A stretch of 63,892 bases of DNA from Planctomycetaceae bacterium UBA6172. Its GTDB lineage: Bacteria; Planctomycetota; Planctomycetia; Pirellulales; Pirellulaceae. The notes under the pieces were generated by a model that saw only the letters and a list, made by a program, of their open reading frames with translations, was not told where the DNA came from and ran no database searches. Positions 19,753-28,219 of the stretch are shown here, piece after piece. The stretch covers positions 1-63,892 of the forward strand of contig DITY01000010.1 in assembly GCA_002422955.1 (NCBI GenBank), written 5' to 3'. The position numbers and the translations under genes were made by a program. How positions within the stretch are numbered: position 1 is the first letter of the stretch; each line of letters opens with the position of its first letter.

Positions 19753-20667
19753 ATGACTTCGCCCACTCCCGATTTGCCTTCATCACGATCGGTTCCCCCG
19801 AACCCGAACGGCATGCCGCCGACCCCATTGGCAACCCAGGTTGGTCCGTATCGCTGTGGCGACGGCCAATTGATGATCATCGCCGGCCCCTGCGTGCTCG
19901 AGACCGACGATTTGACGCTGCGGATCGCGGAGCATCTGCGGACGCTCGGCGAGAAGCATCGCGTTGACATCGTCTTCAAGGCTTCGTTTGATAAGGCGAA
20001 TCGCACCAGTTTGAACGCGCCACGCGGGCCGGGGATCGAGGAGGGCCTCCGGATGCTGATGCGGGTACGGGAGGCAACCGGACTTCCCGTCACCACCGAT
20101 ATTCACTTACCGGACCAGGCCGCGATTGTCGCCGAGGTTTGCGATTTGCTGCAAATCCCGGCGTTCCTCGCCCGGCAGACGGACCTGTTGGTCGCTGCGG
20201 GTGAGACGGGCAAGCCGGTGAACGTCAAGAAGGGCCAGTTCATGGCTCCCGACGACATGCGGTTCGCTCTCGGGAAAATTCGGGAAAGCCGGCCGAGGCC
20301 ATCCGCCGCCGGCACCGATAGCGGTGTGTTGCTGTGTGAGCGGGGCACTTTTTTCGGTTACGGTCGGCTCGTGAATGACATGACGGCTCTGCCGCTGATG
20401 CGAAAGCTCGGGGCGCCGGTCGTTTATGATGCCACCCACAGCGTGCAGCGGCCGGGCGGTTTAGGTGGCGCTACCGGTGGAAATCGCGAGATGGTCGAAC
20501 CGCTGGCCCGCGCCGCCGTAGCTATGGGTATCGACGGACTGTTTTTCGAAACGCATCCTGACCCTGACCGGTCGCCCAGTGACGGCCCCAACATGGTGCC
20601 GCTTGTTGAGGCCGATGGCATGCTAGAACGTTTGCTTCGTCTTCACCACTGCGTCCGATCGCTGTGA
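19753..20667 (+). CDS. kdsA: 3-deoxy-8-phosphooctulonate synthase (Kdo-8-P synthase)
   Basis: 304 residues, a DAHP-synthase-fold TIM barrel that condenses phosphoenolpyruvate and arabinose-5-phosphate to Kdo-8-phosphate for LPS inner core. Motifs are IAGPCVLE (residues 43-50), FKASFDKANRTS, TDIHLPDQ, LARQTDLL, VNVKKGQFMAP, LLCERGTFFGY and the metal-site FFETHPDPDRSPSDGPN. Cys47 in AGPC is the mark of the metal-dependent class (E. coli KdsA has Asn there). The N-terminus is extended by about 30 unconserved residues. A lipoprotein gene follows at close range. High confidence; it implies Kdo-containing lipopolysaccharide. Confidence 0.95.
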   Translation: MTSPTPDLPSSRSVPPNPNGMPPTPLATQVGPYRCGDGQLMIIAGPCVLETDDLTLRIAEHLRTLGEKHRVDIVFKASFDKANRTSLNAPRGPGIEEGLRMLMRVREATGLPVTTDIHLPDQAAIVAEVCDLLQIPAFLARQTDLLVAAGETGKPVNVKKGQFMAPDDMRFALGKIRESRPRPSAAGTDSGVLLCERGTFFGYGRLVNDMTALPLMRKLGAPVVYDATHSVQRPGGLGGATGGNREMVEPLARAAVAMGIDGLFFETHPDPDRSPSDGPNMVPLVEADGMLERLLRLHHCVRSL

Positions 20668-20852
20668 GCGACCCCGCCGATCGTTCCTTTCCGAGGTCTT
20701 CCGGTTTCATGCAATTTTTCTTGTCGGCGAGCGCCGCTCAGCGAGTCGCCAGTTCGCACTCCCCCCAACTCGAGGGCGGAGGGGTCCACCTTCCGCCCTC
20801 CCCTGCAGGTTGCCGGGCGACGTCCTGCATTGCGATCGGTGTGGTCGGTTTC

Positions 20853-22622
20853 ATGCGACTGGGGATGATCGGTTTATGTTGCTTGGTGGGATGTCAGGAT
20901 GATAACCAAGCCATTCGCAAGATTCAGACCGGTCGCCAGGTTCGCCAGCAGGCCGAGACTCAGGTTGATCAGCTTGCCGAGGCGTTTTCGCTCGTCTCAG
21001 GACTAATCGAGTTGCAGCCAGAGCCGGCCGCCCGTCAGATCACGTACCACTTGAACTCTTGGCAGCAGGCTCGAGGGGTGGTGGCTCCGACCCCCGCTGG
21101 GGAGCGTGGCGACTCCGCTGACGCGGCCCAGTTGCGCGAGTTGCTCTACACCGTTTCGGAGGTTCTGCCTACCGTCGAGGCGACGGAGACGATCGCGCGC
21201 GCGACATTCGACGCCAGCGACGTCGAATCGCTGAAGTATCGCTATTTGGTTCGCCAAGTTTCTGAATGGGTTCGTACCCGTGGCACGACCGATCCACTTT
21301 GGGCTGACTGGGTCGGTGAGCGTCGGCAGGCAATGGGTGAGGAGGCTGCGGATTCGTTGGCACTCGCGATTCGCCTATTCGACTGGACCATTCGCAACGT
21401 CGCCTTGGAACCCGATGAACTCCCCGGCCCTGCTCCGGCAACCCTCACCCTGCCGATGGGGATGCGGCTTCGCGGTCCGGGTTATCGTCAGACTCCACTG
21501 CAAACCTTGTTTCGAGGCGTAGGGGATGGCTTGCAACGATCCGGAGTTTTCGTGGCGCTGTGTCGCCAAGTTGACCTGCCGGCGTGCCTGTTAGCGACGC
21601 CCCCCGCAGGCGATGGCTCCATGCGGCCCTGGGCGGTCGGGGTTCTGATTGGGGGAGAAGTCTATTTGTTCGATTGCCGGCTCGCCGTTCCCGTGGTGGG
21701 TCCCAACCAATCCGGAGTCGCGACGCTCGCGCAGGCTCGCAGCGAGCCCTCCGTCCTGCGGCGAATGAATGTTCCTGGGTGGTTCGAATATCCGCTGCAG
21801 ATGCCCGATATCCAGCAATGCGTGGCCTTGTTGATGCTGGATCCCGAGTCGATGAGCCTGCGGGCCGAGCGGTTGCAAGGGGCGTTGACGGGTGATTTAA
21901 GGCTGGGGGTTTATGACGATCCGGTCGGCTTGGCCGAACAGTTTGAAGCGGTTTCGGGGATCGCTTCGGCGAGGATTTGGGATATCCCGTTGTTGGCTCG
22001 CGTCTACCGCGGGGCCATCGATGACCTGTCCCGACAAGATCCACTATTCGCCTTTTTCATCAATGCTCCTTGGATGATTTTGGAATCGCCGACGGGGCAG
22101 TCGCAGGAGTTGGCATTGGGCCGATGGCGGCATTTGCAAGGGCGGTTCGAATCCGCTGAGGAGGACGCGGTGCCGGGTGCTAAGCGGCTTTATCTCAGTC
22201 AGCGACAGCCCGAATTTGAGATCTCGGACTTGCGGGGTGATGTGGATTTGCAGATGCGGTATGGGATCCGTCGTGAATTGCGCGTGACGCCAGAGCAATA
22301 CGACATGCAGATCCAACAGATTCAAGCGTTGATGCGACAAGGAAAGATTACCGCCAGCTTTTGGCTCAGCCTCATCCAGTACGATACCGAGCGATTCGAT
22401 TTGGCACGCAATTGGTTCGAGCAGCGGGTGTTGGCGGAGGGGTTGGATTCCCCTTGGAAAATGGCGGCTCGCTACAACTTGGCGCGATCCTTTGAGCGGT
22501 TGGGAGAAACCGAACGGGCGGCTGAAATTTATCGGGGCGAAGGCGACCCCCAAGAACATGGCAACCGAATTCGCGCCCGGCTAATCACCCGAGGTCAGGC
22601 CCGATCGGCGGAGGAGCCCTAA
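20853..22622 (+). CDS. Large conserved planctomycete-type lipoprotein with TPR-like C-terminus
   Basis: 589 residues from the ATG at 20853. The short hydrophobic start ends in CLVGC, a lipobox, so export to the periplasm with lipid anchoring is likely; the frame is open upstream to 20664 and an earlier start giving a longer signal is possible. The middle (about 205-310) includes GVFVALCRQVDLPACLL and EVYLFDCRLAVPV, a Cys...Asp pattern faintly like a transglutaminase-like fold. The last 90 residues (FWLSLIQYDTERFDLARNWF, ARYNLARSFERLGETERAAEIY) form one or two tetratricopeptide-like repeats. Function is unknown. It ends at a hairpin shared with the convergent gene. Confidence 0.7.
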   Translation: MRLGMIGLCCLVGCQDDNQAIRKIQTGRQVRQQAETQVDQLAEAFSLVSGLIELQPEPAARQITYHLNSWQQARGVVAPTPAGERGDSADAAQLRELLYTVSEVLPTVEATETIARATFDASDVESLKYRYLVRQVSEWVRTRGTTDPLWADWVGERRQAMGEEAADSLALAIRLFDWTIRNVALEPDELPGPAPATLTLPMGMRLRGPGYRQTPLQTLFRGVGDGLQRSGVFVALCRQVDLPACLLATPPAGDGSMRPWAVGVLIGGEVYLFDCRLAVPVVGPNQSGVATLAQARSEPSVLRRMNVPGWFEYPLQMPDIQQCVALLMLDPESMSLRAERLQGALTGDLRLGVYDDPVGLAEQFEAVSGIASARIWDIPLLARVYRGAIDDLSRQDPLFAFFINAPWMILESPTGQSQELALGRWRHLQGRFESAEEDAVPGAKRLYLSQRQPEFEISDLRGDVDLQMRYGIRRELRVTPEQYDMQIQQIQALMRQGKITASFWLSLIQYDTERFDLARNWFEQRVLAEGLDSPWKMAARYNLARSFERLGETERAAEIYRGEGDPQEHGNRIRARLITRGQARSAEEP

Positions 22623-22636
22623 CGCTGGCTAGGGCT
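22615..22636. terminator. Bidirectional hairpin overlapping two convergent stop codons
   Basis: AGCCCTA (22615-22621) and TAGGGCT (22630-22636) are perfect inverted repeats around an eight-base loop. The + strand stop TAA at 22620-22622 and the - strand stop at 22629-22631 both lie inside the structure, with only six bases between the genes. It probably ends transcription from both sides, though T runs are lacking. Confidence 0.55.
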
Positions 22637-23972
22637 TAGCCACCCAGTCGCTGAACCAATCCGCTTTGCCCAGTTCCCAGACCCTCACGTGGCCGGAATA
22701 GTCACCCGCTGCCAACCGGTTCGTTCCGCCATGCCAATCGCTGGTCATCACCCAGTCGGAAAGGCCGGTGAACGTTTGCCCGACGGCATTGGTGCTCAAA
22801 TCGATTCGCAACAATCGCTTGTCCGCGAGCGGGACCAGCACGAAGCCATCTCCACTCGCTGATAAGCGAAACCCTTCCGCCCCTACCGGGATGACGGCGA
22901 TCTGCTTACCGCCTGTCAATTCCCAGCGATGGACTCGATTATCGCTGCCAGTTGACAACACGTGTTGGCCATCCGGGGTGACGATCACGCCGCGGACCGG
23001 GGCCCCATGTCCCTGGTAGCTGGTCAATAACTCACCCGTCTCACCATCGAAAACTTTTGCCGACTTGTCGCGACTCGCCGAGACCAAGCGTTGACCGTCG
23101 GAACGCCACGCCAAGGCGGTTACCCAATCGGCATGGCTGGCGAGCGTCCTGACCGTTTCCAGCGTCGTGAGATCGACAATCCGGATCAGCGAATCGGCCG
23201 CCGCGATTGCGAGCTGATTCGAGTTCGGTCGGAACGCGAGGTCGAGAGCTACATCCGCTGAGCGTCCGACCACGGCCGTTACGTCGCCGCTGGCGAAATC
23301 GATGATCCGCACTTCACCACCCCGGCCTGGCTCGCCACAGGCGGCTGCCAACTTAGTCCCATCGGGGCTGACCGCGATCGCAAAAATCCGCTGTCCCAAG
23401 TTCGGAATCCGTCGGGCCAGTTGGCCATCCGCCACGTTCCAAACGCTGATCTCGTGATAGCCGCCCACGAGTACTTGGTCGCCAGCGGGTGTGAAGGCGA
23501 TCGCGGTCACGGGAACCACGCCCGCGTAGTTGGCCGGTGGGTCGGGGTAGCGCGGTGGCGGAATGACGAAGGCCAGCGGCTCGTCCGGATTGGGGGCATC
23601 GAAGTTGGCCCCGGCGGCGAGCCAACGGCGAACGAGTTCGATCTGCTCCTGCGAAAGGGGATCGCTCTGTTCGGGCATGCGCTCGGAGGCATCCTCTGTG
23701 ATCAGCCGACGCAGCAATTCGCCTGGCAAATCCCCTTGCGGGGAGAGCGTCGCCACCCCAGAGTCTCCCGGCTTGGATAATTCCGCAAAGGTATCGATCC
23801 GATATCCCCCTTCCGCCTTCTTCGCGCTGTGACAGGCGACACAATGCTCAACCAGAATCGGCGCGATCTGATTACGGAAGCTGATCGGATCCTGAGACCA
23901 GGAGACCCCGCTGACCAGCAAGTCGAACGCAACCCCCGCACCCAAAGCAAGCATCAATCGAGTGGATCGCAT
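22629..23972 (-). CDS. Secreted c-type cytochrome fused to a WD40 beta-propeller
   Basis: 447 residues. An N-terminal signal sequence (about 5-26) is followed by a heme c motif CVACH at residues 44-48 in the planctomycete PSCyt1-type domain (QIAPILVEHC, ERMPEQSDPLSQEQIELVRRW), then about seven WD40 blades from residue 165 onward (VTAIAFTPAGDQVLVGGYHEISVWN, LAWRSDGQRLVSASRDKSAKVFD in shorter repeats). Such cytochrome-WD40 fusions are common in Pirellulales; the function is unknown, perhaps electron transfer on a periplasmic scaffold. The ATG at 23972 was chosen because the signal peptide begins there; an upstream open stretch to 24125 is not conserved. Confidence 0.85.
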   Translation of the reverse strand: MRSTRLMLALGAGVAFDLLVSGVSWSQDPISFRNQIAPILVEHCVACHSAKKAEGGYRIDTFAELSKPGDSGVATLSPQGDLPGELLRRLITEDASERMPEQSDPLSQEQIELVRRWLAAGANFDAPNPDEPLAFVIPPPRYPDPPANYAGVVPVTAIAFTPAGDQVLVGGYHEISVWNVADGQLARRIPNLGQRIFAIAVSPDGTKLAAACGEPGRGGEVRIIDFASGDVTAVVGRSADVALDLAFRPNSNQLAIAAADSLIRIVDLTTLETVRTLASHADWVTALAWRSDGQRLVSASRDKSAKVFDGETGELLTSYQGHGAPVRGVIVTPDGQHVLSTGSDNRVHRWELTGGKQIAVIPVGAEGFRLSASGDGFVLVPLADKRLLRIDLSTNAVGQTFTGLSDWVMTSDWHGGTNRLAAGDYSGHVRVWELGKADWFSDWVAKP

Positions 23973-24296
23973 GGTGGGAAAACCGATCGCGTGAGGTGGG
24001 ATGAAGACAGGACTGCGGGCATTTCCAGTCCGAACCCGAAGGCACTCGCCTTCCGGCGCTGTTCGAAGACACGGCTTGTCGACAGGCCTCAGTGTAATCG
24101 AACTATTCGAGCCATGAACTCCCAAGCCAGTAACTCGCTTTCCGTTTGGCTGCGGTGGCGTCGCCCCACGCGCTGCCTCGGTGGCCGGGTGATGGATTGG
24201 CCGACTGCTCGGAAATCGCTGGGTCCGCTTAGCGCGGGATGCTCGCGGGGCGCTTGCGCGAGAGTTAGCGACGGCGGTCAGTTCAGCGGCTGGTGT
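23973..24296. other. Intergenic region upstream of the cytochrome/WD40 gene
   Basis: 324 bases between two minus-strand genes. It contains one weak hairpin (CTCGCG/CGCGAG, 24242-24262) and no believable coding or RNA gene. It presumably holds the promoter for the cytochrome/WD40 gene and the end of the tilS-PLC transcript. Confidence 0.4.
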
Positions 24297-25361
24297 TCAT
24301 TCGGGGAGTAAGAATTGCCGGACGTGGTATGCCGAAAAACGGAGATTCGGTTCGGGATAATCGGTGCTGATCAATTGCGCGCCACTGGCGATCGCTCGGT
24401 CACGTCGGGTTGTCGCGTTCGCCCTCGCCTCCGCCGTGCCACTGTCGGCTCGTGTTCGAACCAGAAAACCGTCGCGGACGAGTGACACGATCTCGTCGTA
24501 CTCGCCCACCGGGTCATTGCGTTTCATCCACGCCGCAGCCGGGTGGTGCGGCGGGACGCTGACGAATAGCAATCGATCGGCCAAAATTTCGCTCTTGCTC
24601 AGATAAGCGTCTCGGAGCGAATCCTCATTGTCGAGCAGAAAGGCAAACTGGCCGCGGTGACCCTCGAGCAACGGCCAGCCGATCCCGGCTACCGCCTCAC
24701 GGAGTGTAGCTTTCCCGCCGCGGACGTCATCGGGCTTCAGAATGCGATCGCGTGGCAGCGATGCCAGGATGGTTTGCTCCAACTCCTCGAACCCCGCGGC
24801 CCCCCATGTCAGCGGCCGCGTCGGCGGCCAAAAAGAATCGGATTTCAATTCCAGCAGGACGAAGATCGGCACATGCCTGGGATTGGCATCCGACCACATT
24901 CTCAATTCGTTCAGGGCATCGCGCAGCGTGTAAACGGTTGTGCGAGGGTCAAAATCAGGGCTATGGAGAATCTTGATCCCGGGCGAATGCAGACGCTTTT
25001 GGAGGTCGTGGGGTGGGACCGTCAGGCCCCGTTCCGCCGCGGTTCTTAGGCTCAAGGGGTTGCTAAATAGGGACCCTTCGGGATCGAGGTAGAGATCCAA
25101 CTCGAAGTGTCGCATGCCGAGCGATTCGAGTTGCTCCCGCAGCGGTCGGTGCGTGTATTCCAACGCCAGAACTTCCGGGGGCCGGACTAAGCCGATCAGC
25201 CCAGCCGCGACAGCGTCCGGGGCCACATGATAGGAATTATGGGTCCCGATCAGTTGGTATCGGTTGATCCGCAAGCTTTCGGTTGCTTCACCCCCATCCG
25301 GCAGCGCGAGGCATAACATCAGGATGAGGGGAAAGACGCACAAGGGTTGCCACGATTTCAT
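24297..25361 (-). CDS. Secreted PI-PLC-like phosphodiesterase (Ca2+-dependent phospholipase C1-like)
   Basis: 354 residues with an N-terminal signal peptide (about 1-26). The catalytic-type motif GTHNSYH at about residues 38-44 and the metal-type FELDLYLDPEG match the PI-PLC-C1-like branch of the GDPD/PI-PLC TIM-barrel superfamily, with further similarity in VFVLLELKSD and the C-terminal ISTDYPEPN. It probably hydrolyses a phosphodiester such as a phosphoinositide-type lipid outside the cytoplasm; the substrate is unknown. Its start shares four bases with the end of the preceding helix-hairpin-helix gene, so it is translationally coupled to an operon that begins with tilS. Confidence 0.82.
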   Translation of the reverse strand: MKSWQPLCVFPLILMLCLALPDGGEATESLRINRYQLIGTHNSYHVAPDAVAAGLIGLVRPPEVLALEYTHRPLREQLESLGMRHFELDLYLDPEGSLFSNPLSLRTAAERGLTVPPHDLQKRLHSPGIKILHSPDFDPRTTVYTLRDALNELRMWSDANPRHVPIFVLLELKSDSFWPPTRPLTWGAAGFEELEQTILASLPRDRILKPDDVRGGKATLREAVAGIGWPLLEGHRGQFAFLLDNEDSLRDAYLSKSEILADRLLFVSVPPHHPAAAWMKRNDPVGEYDEIVSLVRDGFLVRTRADSGTAEARANATTRRDRAIASGAQLISTDYPEPNLRFSAYHVRQFLLPE

Positions 25362-25789
25362 TTGGGATGACCGGTTGGGGGCGAATCGCTGAATCGCGCC
25401 ATGGATTCGATCTGGCGGATGGTCTTCGGTCCGATGCCGCGAACCCGGGACAGGTCATCAAGCATACGAAAGGGGCCTCTCGACTCCCGGTCCGCGATGA
25501 TGCGTCTAGCCATTTCCGGACCGATTCCGGGCAGCAGCGACAGTTCCGATGCGGGCGCCGTGTTGAAATCGACCTGGAAGTTCAAGGGCCGCGCGATCGT
25601 GTCGGTGCTGGCTGGCCGACGACTCGCGAGCAGTTGCCAACCGCTAAACATCAGGACCAACCCGCCCATCAGCAAGATCGCCCGAGCAATGTCACTGCGT
25701 TCGATCAGGCTGCCTCGTGAATCGCGTGCTGGAGAAGCCGATCGAGCTTCGGGTGGCGATGTCGGCTCCGGCTCTTGAGGGGAAGTCAT
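25358..25789 (-). CDS. Membrane-anchored helix-hairpin-helix (ComEA-like) protein
   Basis: 143 residues. A single membrane segment (about 38-55) precedes a C-terminal pair of helix-hairpin-helix motifs: NTAPASELSLLPGIGPEMA and DLSRVRGIGPKTIRQIE. This resembles the DNA-binding part of ComEA, the competence receptor, although a role in DNA uptake is only an inference and no comEC lies nearby. The ATG at 25789 is preferred because its first base plus the stop of the upstream gene form the ATGA junction; an ATG nine bases earlier also exists. Overlaps exist at both ends, showing tight coupling with the crotonase and PLC-like genes. Confidence 0.8.
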   Translation of the reverse strand: MTSPQEPEPTSPPEARSASPARDSRGSLIERSDIARAILLMGGLVLMFSGWQLLASRRPASTDTIARPLNFQVDFNTAPASELSLLPGIGPEMARRIIADRESRGPFRMLDDLSRVRGIGPKTIRQIESMARFSDSPPTGHPK

Positions 25790-26574
25790 AGTGGCCATTT
25801 CGGCTCACGTTGCTCGACTACCGCGGTCAAGCCTTCCGCCGCCGTTTCGGTGGAACAGGCGGTCGCACCCGCTGCGGCACCAACGCTCAACTGCGTTAAC
25901 AGAGCTTCGCCGATCGTCTCGTTGAGCAGACGTTTCGTGGCAGCGAGGGGAATCGGTGGAGCGGAGGCCACCTGGGTCGCCAACTCATTGGCCGCGACCC
26001 AAATTTGAGCTGAAGGAGGACGGCGCGCGACCAAGCCGAATCGCATTGCTGTACGCGAACTGATCGCATCGCCGGTAAGTAACAGCCGTGACGCGAACGC
26101 GGTACCGAGTCGGAAGGCGAGCAGGGGCGCGACGACCCCACCGATAATCCCTCGCCGGACTGCGGGCACGGCGAAGCTAGCCGAGTGGCTTGCCACAACC
26201 AAATCGCTGGCAAGTGCGAGCGCGAAGCCGCCGCCCCAGGCCATTCCATCGACCGCCGCGATCACCGGCTTGGGGAATCGCAGCAACTGCTCGATCAATT
26301 CTCCGAAACGTTGCCATTGCTCGATCCATAAGCCGATCGCTTCCAGTTCCTCAGCGCGAGTGTGCTGCTGGAGTTCGTGCAGGTCAATGCCTCGGCAGAA
26401 ATCGACCCCCGCGCCGGTTAAAACGACGGCCCTGACCCGCTTCTCCTGATGCAAATCGGAGAGGGCCTGGGCCAGATCCGCGATCATCGCCTCATCGAGA
26501 ACGTTCCCGCGAGCGGCATTGTCCAGCTTGATGGTCGCGGTCGGGGCATGCACTTTCACGTCGGCTCGGTTCAT
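25786..26574 (-). CDS. Crotonase-fold (enoyl-CoA hydratase/isomerase family) protein, catalytic Glu residues absent
   Basis: 262 residues. The crotonase fold is clear from the LTGAGVDFCRGIDL segment, the oxyanion-hole motif AAVDGMAWGGGFALALASD and LLLTGDAISSRTAMRFGLV. Against enoyl-CoA hydratase, the two catalytic glutamates are missing: the usual PE is Pro137-Ala138 (FAVPAVRRGIIGG) and the second Glu aligns with Arg163 (AFASRLLLTGD). It may therefore be an isomerase, thioesterase or another crotonase reaction, or a non-catalytic member. The ATG at 26574 lies directly after the tilS stop; a frame extension upstream is non-conserved. Family sure, reaction unknown. Confidence 0.85.
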   Translation of the reverse strand: MNRADVKVHAPTATIKLDNAARGNVLDEAMIADLAQALSDLHQEKRVRAVVLTGAGVDFCRGIDLHELQQHTRAEELEAIGLWIEQWQRFGELIEQLLRFPKPVIAAVDGMAWGGGFALALASDLVVASHSASFAVPAVRRGIIGGVVAPLLAFRLGTAFASRLLLTGDAISSRTAMRFGLVARRPPSAQIWVAANELATQVASAPPIPLAATKRLLNETIGEALLTQLSVGAAAGATACSTETAAEGLTAVVEQREPKWPL

Positions 26575-26575
26575 G

Positions 26576-27718
26576 TCAGTTTCGTCCCGTCTGCTTGCGC
26601 CAGATACGTTCGATTTGGATGTTACCCTCCCCGGTGATCCGGGCACGAAGTTGGCCGGGAAGGTTTAGCGATTTCGTGGTCGCCTGTTCCCCAGGTGCTT
26701 CCCCCCGCTGCTTCATGGAATCGCCATCCGAATTCGAAGAGCATACCAACTGCCAGAGCAGTTGATGATGTCTGGCGTCAAGCCGCTGGCGTGGCCAGCC
26801 GAAATGATCCCAGAGGATTCCGATCGCCACGCCGAGCACCGCGGCACTGACCGGGCCGCGGACAATCCTGGCAACCGTCGGATCGAGGCAGACACATTCC
26901 TCGATCCACTGGTGGGCCTGGTCGCGCAGGGCTTGATTCCAGTGCGATTGGGTTGAGATCAGACGCAGGATCGCTTGCTCGGCCTCGGGATATTGGCTGC
27001 GGATCAGCGGCAGTAATTCTCGTCGAATCCAATTCCGACGGTAGCGGATGGATTGATTGGAGCGATCTTCACGCCAAGTTTGACCGATTTCGTTGAGTCC
27101 GGCTCGCAGGGCTTCGCGGCGAAAGCCTAACAACGGGCGGACCAGCATGAAGTCATCGGCGATCGGCCGCTGCTTCGGGATCCCGCACAAGCCGCTCGGG
27201 CCGGTACCACGAAACAAATGGTGTAACAGCGTTTCGACCTGATCGTCTCCCGTGTGGGCCGTGAGCAAACAGCGTGCCCCGCTGGCAGCCAGGCAACGTC
27301 GCAAAAAGGCATAGCGTTTCTCACGCAACGAGGCTTCATCCGTGGATCGCGGCGGTTCCGGATTTGTGACCGTCCCCGTCCCTTCAGTCCGCTCCGGAGT
27401 GACAGTGTCGGTTTCGGTTATGAAGCGAACGGCGAACCGGCCAGCGAGATCACTCACGAATCGCTGATCCTGATCCGATTCCGCCCCACGCGTGCCATGG
27501 TTGTAATGTGCGACAGCAATCGAGCCGATCGAGGCTGCGGGGGAAGCACCCCAAGCATCGACCACCAGTCGCAGCAGGGCGACGCTGTCCGCTCCGCCGC
27601 TGACGGCAACGACGATGCCGATCCCGGCATACCGCTGGGGGGGGAGCGTTGCGGCGAACAGGCGGCAGAGCTCGGCCCAAGCCAGTGGTCCTGCATCGGG
27701 TGGAGCCTGGGGGTTCAT
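26576..27718 (-). CDS. tilS: tRNA(Ile)-lysidine synthetase
   Basis: 380 residues. Modifies C34 of the tRNA(Ile) CAU anticodon to lysidine using ATP and lysine, so that it reads AUA. The PP-loop signature VVAVSGGADS is at residues 36-45; further family motifs are AVAHYNHGTRG, SLREKRYAFL, LLTAHTGDDQVETLLHHLFRGTG and the WREDRSNQ region with RYRRNWIRRELLP. The C-terminal region is shorter than the full substrate-binding domain of E. coli TilS but typical for many phyla. It is the first gene of the four-gene operon with crotonase, helix-hairpin-helix and PLC-like genes; its stop nearly touches the next ATG. High confidence. Confidence 0.92.
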   Translation of the reverse strand: MNPQAPPDAGPLAWAELCRLFAATLPPQRYAGIGIVVAVSGGADSVALLRLVVDAWGASPAASIGSIAVAHYNHGTRGAESDQDQRFVSDLAGRFAVRFITETDTVTPERTEGTGTVTNPEPPRSTDEASLREKRYAFLRRCLAASGARCLLTAHTGDDQVETLLHHLFRGTGPSGLCGIPKQRPIADDFMLVRPLLGFRREALRAGLNEIGQTWREDRSNQSIRYRRNWIRRELLPLIRSQYPEAEQAILRLISTQSHWNQALRDQAHQWIEECVCLDPTVARIVRGPVSAAVLGVAIGILWDHFGWPRQRLDARHHQLLWQLVCSSNSDGDSMKQRGEAPGEQATTKSLNLPGQLRARITGEGNIQIERIWRKQTGRN

Positions 27719-28219
27719 GTTCGGTTTGCGAATAGTCGGTTGGAATGTGTATACTGCTGCCCGCTAACGGTTCGCCTCCCTTTCCCTCGGTTGGAAATGG
27801 CTTCCGTGGCCGCATCGTCGGTAAAAAGAGCCGCGAACTCAACTGCTTTGATGGTTGTTTGGGTAGCGTTGCCTTCGACGTCTTCCTTTCCCAATTCCTG
27901 CCAACCCCTCATGCGGGGGATCGGTGTGCGGAGACTCTTCTTGCGACTGTTCGCGAGTCGTTTTCCGGGCCGATGCCCCGACCGATCCGTTTCATTATGA
28001 CGCCCCGCCAACAAGCCCTTGGTTGACCACGGCCCATGCATTTTATCCTGTGGATTCTGATGACGATTGGGCGCGGCTGTCGTTCTGACTGCCAAGCAGG
28101 CCTTCGGCAATTCGCCGATCACGCCTTAACTGAATGTCCGTCCATGCGGGTGGGTTTCAGCTCGCGAGGGGTCGATGCGGCCGGTTGGCGATTGCCGAGC
28201 CGTTCACAAGAAATCAAAC
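27719..28219. other. Divergent intergenic region between tilS and rny
   Basis: About 500 bases. Short open frames exist on both strands, including one of 135 codons whose stop overlaps the tilS ATG, but their sequences look like no family. A good sigma70-like promoter pair lies at 27726-27755 on the + strand. Either rny has a leader of more than 400 bases or a small RNA is made here; no RNA family was recognised. Confidence 0.4.
27726..27755 (+). promoter_or_regulatory. Candidate promoter pointing towards rny
   Basis: TTGCGA and TATACT are separated by 18 bases. The -10 box matches TATAAT at five of six positions, the -35 box TTGACA at four of six. It lies about 460 bases before the rny ATG. 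Pattern evidence only. Confidence 0.4.

Noticed and set aside
27715..28122. 135-codon minus-strand frame overlapping the tilS start by ATGA
   Set aside because: Despite the neat junction, the translation shows no domain, signal or conserved pattern and lies in a region with a promoter-like element on the other strand.
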